Below are positions 40,901 through 46,900 of a DNA stretch of 64,000 nt, piece by piece. The notes beneath the pieces are model-generated. The model saw nothing but the letters and a program-made list of their open reading frames with translations, was not told the DNA's origin and ran no database searches. Each line of letters opens with the position of its first letter. Position 1 is the stretch's first letter. Source of the stretch: JANQSS01 sp965249735 (GTDB taxonomy: Bacteria > Bacteroidota > Bacteroidia > Chitinophagales > Saprospiraceae); assembly GCA_965249735.1 (NCBI GenBank), contig CBDFMS010000019.1:62001-126000 (forward strand), read 5' to 3'. Position numbers and translations under genes: made by a program.

Positions 40901-43900
40901 TCACAGATGCACAAGGTTGTACGACAACGTGCAGTGCAGAAGTGACACAACCGAATCCATTGACATGCAGTATCACGAGTACAAATGAGACGTGTAATGA
41001 ATTTGATGATGGTACGGTAACGGCTACAGCGAGTGGTGGTACGAGTCCTGTGTATGATGATGGCACGACGACAAATACTGACGGTACCTTTACTGGATTA
41101 GTAGCGGGCACGTACAATATCACCATTACAGATGCGAATGGATGTACGACAACGTGCAGTGCAGAAGTGACACAACCGAATCCATTGACATGCAGTATCA
41201 CGAGTACAAATGAGACGTGTAATGAATTTGATGATGGTACGGTAACGGCTACAGCGAGTGGTGGTACGAGTCCTTATGTGTATGATGATGGCACGACGAC
41301 AAATACTGACGGTACCTTTACCGGATTAGCAGCAGGCACCTATACGATTACGATCACAGATGCACAAGGTTGTACGACGACATGCAGTGCAGAAGTAACG
41401 CAACCGGATCCATTGACGTGTAGTATCACGAGTACGAATGAGACGTGTAATGAATTTGACGATGGTACGGTAACGGCCACAGCAAGTGGCGGAACGAGTC
41501 CATATGTGTATGATAATGGAGCGACGACAAATACGGATGGTGCGTTCACGGGATTAGCGGCAGGCACCTATACGATTACGATCACAGATGCACAAGGTTG
41601 TACGACGACATGCAGTGCAGAAGTAACGCAACCGGATCCATTGACGTGTAGTATCACGAGTACAAATGAGACGTGTAATGAATTTGATGATGGTACGGTA
41701 ACGGCCACAGCGAGTGGTGGCACGAGTCCTTATGTGTATGATGATGGAACGACAACAAATACCGATGGTGCCTTCACTGGATTAGCAGCGGGCACCTATA
41801 CGATTACGATCACAGATGCACAAGGTTGTACGACGACATGCAGTGCAGAAGTAACGCAACCGGATCCATTGACGTGTAGTATCACGAGTACGGATGAGAC
41901 GTGTAATGAGTTTGACGATGGTACGGTAACGGCCACAGCAAATGGCGGAACGAGTCCATATGTGTATGATAATGGAGCGACGACAAATACTGACGGTGCC
42001 TTTACTGGATTAGCAGCAGGTACTTACAACATCACCATCACGGATGCGAATGGATGTACGACAACGTGCAGTGCAGAAGTGACACAACCGAATCCATTGA
42101 CATGCAGTATCACGAGTACGAATGAGACGTGTAATGAATTTGATGATGGTACGGTAACGGCCACAGCAAGTGGTGGCACGAGTCCTTATGTGTATGATGA
42201 TGGAACGACGACAAATACCGATGGTGCCTTTACCGGATTAGCAGCAGGCACGTACAATATCACGATCACCGATGCGAATGGATGTACGACGACGTGCAGT
42301 GCAGAAGTGACACAACCGAATCCATTGACATGCAGTATCACGAGTACAAATGAGACGTGTAATGAATTTGATGATGGTACGGTAACGGCCACAGCAAGTG
42401 GTGGCACGAGTCCTTATGTGTATGATGATGGAACGACAACAAATACCGACGGTGCCTTTACTGGATTAGCAGCAGGCACGTACAACATCACCATCACCGA
42501 TGCGAATGGATGTACGACGACGTGCAGTGCAGAAGTGACACAACCGAATCCCTTGACATGCAGCATCACGAGTACGAATGAGACGTGTAATGAATTTGAT
42601 GATGGTACGGTAACGGCCACAGCAAGTGGTGGCACGAGTCCTTATGTGTATGATGATGGAACGACGACAAATACCGACGGTGCCTTTACTGGATTAGCAG
42701 CTGGTACTTACAATATCACGATCACGGATGCGAATGGATGTACGACAACGTGCAGTGCAGAAGTGACACAACCGAATCCATTGACGTGTAGTATCACGAG
42801 TACGGATGAGACGTGTAATGAGTTTGACGATGGTACGGTAACGGCCACAGCAAATGGCGGAACGAGTCCATATGTGTATGATAATGGAGCGACGACAAAT
42901 ACTGACGGTGCCTTTACTGGATTAGCAGCAGGTACTTACAACATCACCATCACGGATGCGAATGGATGTACGACAACGTGCAGTGCAGAAGTGACACAAC
43001 CGAATCCATTGACATGCAGTATCACGAGTACGAATGAGACGTGTAATGAATTTGATGATGGTACGGTAACGGCCACAGCAAGTGGTGGCACGAGTCCTTA
43101 TGTGTATGATGATGGAACGACGACAAATACCGATGGTGCCTTTACCGGATTAGCAGCAGGCACGTACAATATCACGATCACCGATGCGAATGGATGTACG
43201 ACAACGTGCAGTGCAGAAGTGACACAACCGAATCCATTGACATGCAGTATCACGAGTACAAATGAGACGTGTAATGAATTTGACGATGGTACGGTAACGG
43301 CCACAGCAAGTGGTGGCACGAGTCCTTATGTGTATGATGATGGTACGACGACAAATACCGATGGTGCATTTACTGGATTAGCAGCAGGTACTTACAACAT
43401 CACCATCACGGATGCGAATGGATGTACGACAACGTGCAGTGCAGAAGTGACACAACCGGATCCATTGACGTGTAGTATCACGAGTACAAATGAGACGTGT
43501 AATGAATTTGACGATGGTACGGTAACGGCCACAGCAAGTGGTGGCACGAGTCCTTATGTGTATGATGATGGTACGACGACAAATACCGATGGTGCATTTA
43601 CTGGATTAGCAGCAGGTACTTACAACATCACCATCACCGATGCGAATGGATGTACAACAACGTGCAGTGCAGAAGTGACACAACCGAATCCATTGACATG
43701 CAGTATCACGAGTACAAATGAGACATGCAACGAGTTTGACGACGGAACGATAATGGTAGTAGCAGGTGGCGGAACGAGTCCATATGTATACGATGACGGA
43801 ACGACAACGAATACTGACGGATCCTTTACTGGATTAGCAGCGGGTACATACAGTATCACGATAACAGATGCAAATGGCTGTACGACGACGTGTACAGATA

Positions 43901-46900
43901 TCATTATCACCCAGCCAGATCCATTGACATGCACATTTGGAAGTAGTTCAAATGAGACATGTAATGAGTTTGATGACGGAACGATAACTGTAGTAGCAGG
44001 TGGCGGAACGAGTCCATATGTATACGATGACGGTACGACGACGAATACCGATGGATCCTTTACTGGATTAGCAGCGGGCACATACAGCATTACGATAACA
44101 GATGCAAATGGTTGCACAACGACGTGCGATGATGTGATCATCACCCAGCCAGATCCATTGACATGCACATTTGGAAGTAGTTCAAATGAGACATGTAATG
44201 AGTTTGATGACGGAACGATAACGGTAGTTGCAGGTGGCGGAACGAGTCCTTATGTATACGATGACGGAACGACAACGAATACCGACGGATCCTTTACTGG
44301 ATTAGCAGCGGGTACATACAGCATCACGATAACAGATGCTAACGGATGTACGACGACGTGTGCAGATATCATTATCACGCAGCCGGATCCATTGACATGC
44401 ACATTTGGAAGTAGTTCAAATGAGACATGTAATGAGTTTGACGACGGAACGATAACGGTGGTTGCAGGTGGCGGAACGAGTCCTTATGTATACGATGACG
44501 GAACGACGACGAATACCGATGGATCCTTTACTGGATTAGCAGCGGGCACATACAGCATTACGATAACAGATGCAAATGGCTGTACGACGACGTGTGCAGA
44601 TGTGATTATCACCCAGCCAGATCCATTGACATGCACATTTGGAAGTAGTTCAAATGAGACATGCAACGAGTTTGACGACGGAACGATAACGGTAGTAGCA
44701 GGTGGCGGAACGAGTCCATATGTATACGATGACGGAACGACAACGAATACTGACGGATCCTTTACTGGTTTAGCGGCGGGTACATACAGCATTACGATAA
44801 CAGATGCTAACGGATGTACGACGACGTGTGCAGATATCATTATCACGCAGCCAGATCCATTGACATGCACATTTGGAAGTAGTTCAAATGAGACATGTAA
44901 TGAGTTTGACGACGGAACGATAACGGTGGTTGCAGGTGGCGGAACGAGTCCTTATGTATACGATGACGGAACGACGACGAATACTGACGGATCCTTTACT
45001 GGATTAGCAGCGGGCACATACAGCATTACGATAACAGATGCAAATGGCTGTACGACGACGTGTGCAGATGTGATTATCACCCAGCCAGATCCATTGACAT
45101 GCACATTTGGAAGTAGTTCAAATGAGACATGTAATGAGTTTGACGACGGAACGATAACCGTAGTTGCAGGCGGTGGAACAAGTCCATATGTATACGATAA
45201 CGGAACGACGACGAATACCGATGGATCCTTCACTGGCTTAGCAGCTGGTACATACAGTATCACGATTACTGATGCGAATGGCTGTACGACGACCTGTGCA
45301 GATGTGATTATCACGCAGCCGGATCCATTGACATGTACATTTGGTAGTAGTTCAAATGAAACATGTAATGAGTTTGACGACGGAACGATAACCGTAGTTG
45401 CAGGCGGTGGAACGAGTCCATATGTATACGATGATGGAACGACGACGAATACCGATGGATCCTTCACTGGCTTAGCAGCTGGTACATACAGTATCACGAT
45501 TACTGATGCGAATGGCTGTACGACGACCTGTGCAGATGTGATTATCACGCAGCCGGATCCATTGACATGTACATTTGGAAGTAGTTCAAATGAGACATGT
45601 AATGAGTTTGACGACGGAACGATAACCGTAGTTGCAGGTGGTGGAACAAGTCCATATGTATATGATGACGGAACGACGACGAATACGGATGGAATCTTCA
45701 CTGGCTTAGCGGCGGGTACATACAGTATCACGATAACGGATTCCAATGGATGTACGACAACCTGTGCAGATGTGATTATCACACAACCGGATCCATTGAC
45801 CTGTATGATAGCTGGTAGTACAAATGAAACGTGTAATGAATATGATGACGGAACGATTACTGTTGTTGCAGGCGGCGGAACGAGTCCATATGTCTATGAT
45901 GATGGTACGTCAACAAATACCGACGGATCCTTCACTGGATTAGCAGCCGGCACATACAGTATCACGATAACGGATGCGAATGGATGTACGACAACCTGTG
46001 CGGATATATTAATTACACAACCAGATTCACTGATGTGTTCTGCGACATCAACGGATGCTTCATGTCATGGAGAGGCTGATGGTACGATCTCTGCAATGGG
46101 TATTGGTGGCACAAGCCCGTATATGTATAGCTTGGATGGAGTGACTTATCAGACTGACGGTATGTTTACAGGTCTGGTGGCAGGAACCTATACGATTTTT
46201 GTTCAGGATGCGAATCTATGTGAATCGACATGTATGGTGACGATAGATCAACCAAACTTGCCGATGATTACATGTCCTCCTGCAGCATTGTTGGATTGTC
46301 CTGGAGATACATCAGTGGCCTCAACAGGAACTGCGACTAATCCTACATTGGATGTACCAGTGACAATTACATATGTTGATACATTGTTTGTCATGGGAGC
46401 TTGTGATGGAGCATACAGTTTTGTTAGAAGATGGACAGCGACTGATGCTTGTGGAAACACAGCAAGTTGTAACCAGAGTATCACTGTAGAGGATGTTACG
46501 CCACCGATGATAGTATGTCCTCCGGATATGCTGGTGAATTGTGAAGATGATTATGAGCCAACCGGAACTGGTTTTGCAACAGCAACTGATGATTGCGACC
46601 CAACAGTGACAATAGTACATGTGGATGAAGTATCACCTGGTGATTGTCCACAAGAACTGATCATTGAACGAACGTGGATAGGAACTGATGATTGTGGTAA
46701 TGCTGATACTTGTGTACAGGTTATTACGGTCCAGGACACTATGGCTCCAGTCATCACATTCAATAATCCACTGGGGAATTACGTAGATGGGGACACAATC
46801 TATGTCCAATGTCAGTCAAATGACGATGACTGGACACTACCAGGTATTGATCCAGGTGATGTTATAATCACTGACAACTGTGATCAGAATGTTACATATG

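Larger units (their letters stand above)
24484..46260 (+). repeat. About 95 tandem SprB-type coding repeats (unit mostly 228 bp)
   Basis: The dominant unit encodes 76 aa running from CSITSTNETCNEFDDG through SGGTSPYVYDDGTTTNTDG and FTGLAAGTYNITITDANG to CTTTCSAEVTQPNPLT. Each unit has four conserved cysteines (positions about 1, 10, 61 and 65), about nine acidic residues and normally no Lys, Arg, His, Trp or Met. Variant classes: an IGGGVTNTDGQ type near the start and at 27.7 and 29.3 kb; DANG/QPNP units; DAQG/QPDP/YDNGATTN units clustered at 33.8-37.2 and 40.8-42 kb. Neighbouring units are nearly identical at the DNA level. The number is estimated from total length and unit size. Confidence 0.93.

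Noticed and set aside
25566..45782. Dozens of long minus-strand open frames, many of 73-276 codons, across the repeat array
   Set aside because: They recur with the 228/234-bp period, are mirror translations of the same repeat, and start and stop wherever a unit varies. They are a by-product of the codon use of the sense repeat.
24484..46260. Regular array that could suggest CRISPR or a satellite
   Set aside because: The period is 228-234 bp, divisible by three, with no spacers, and the whole stretch is one coding frame of SprB-type units.
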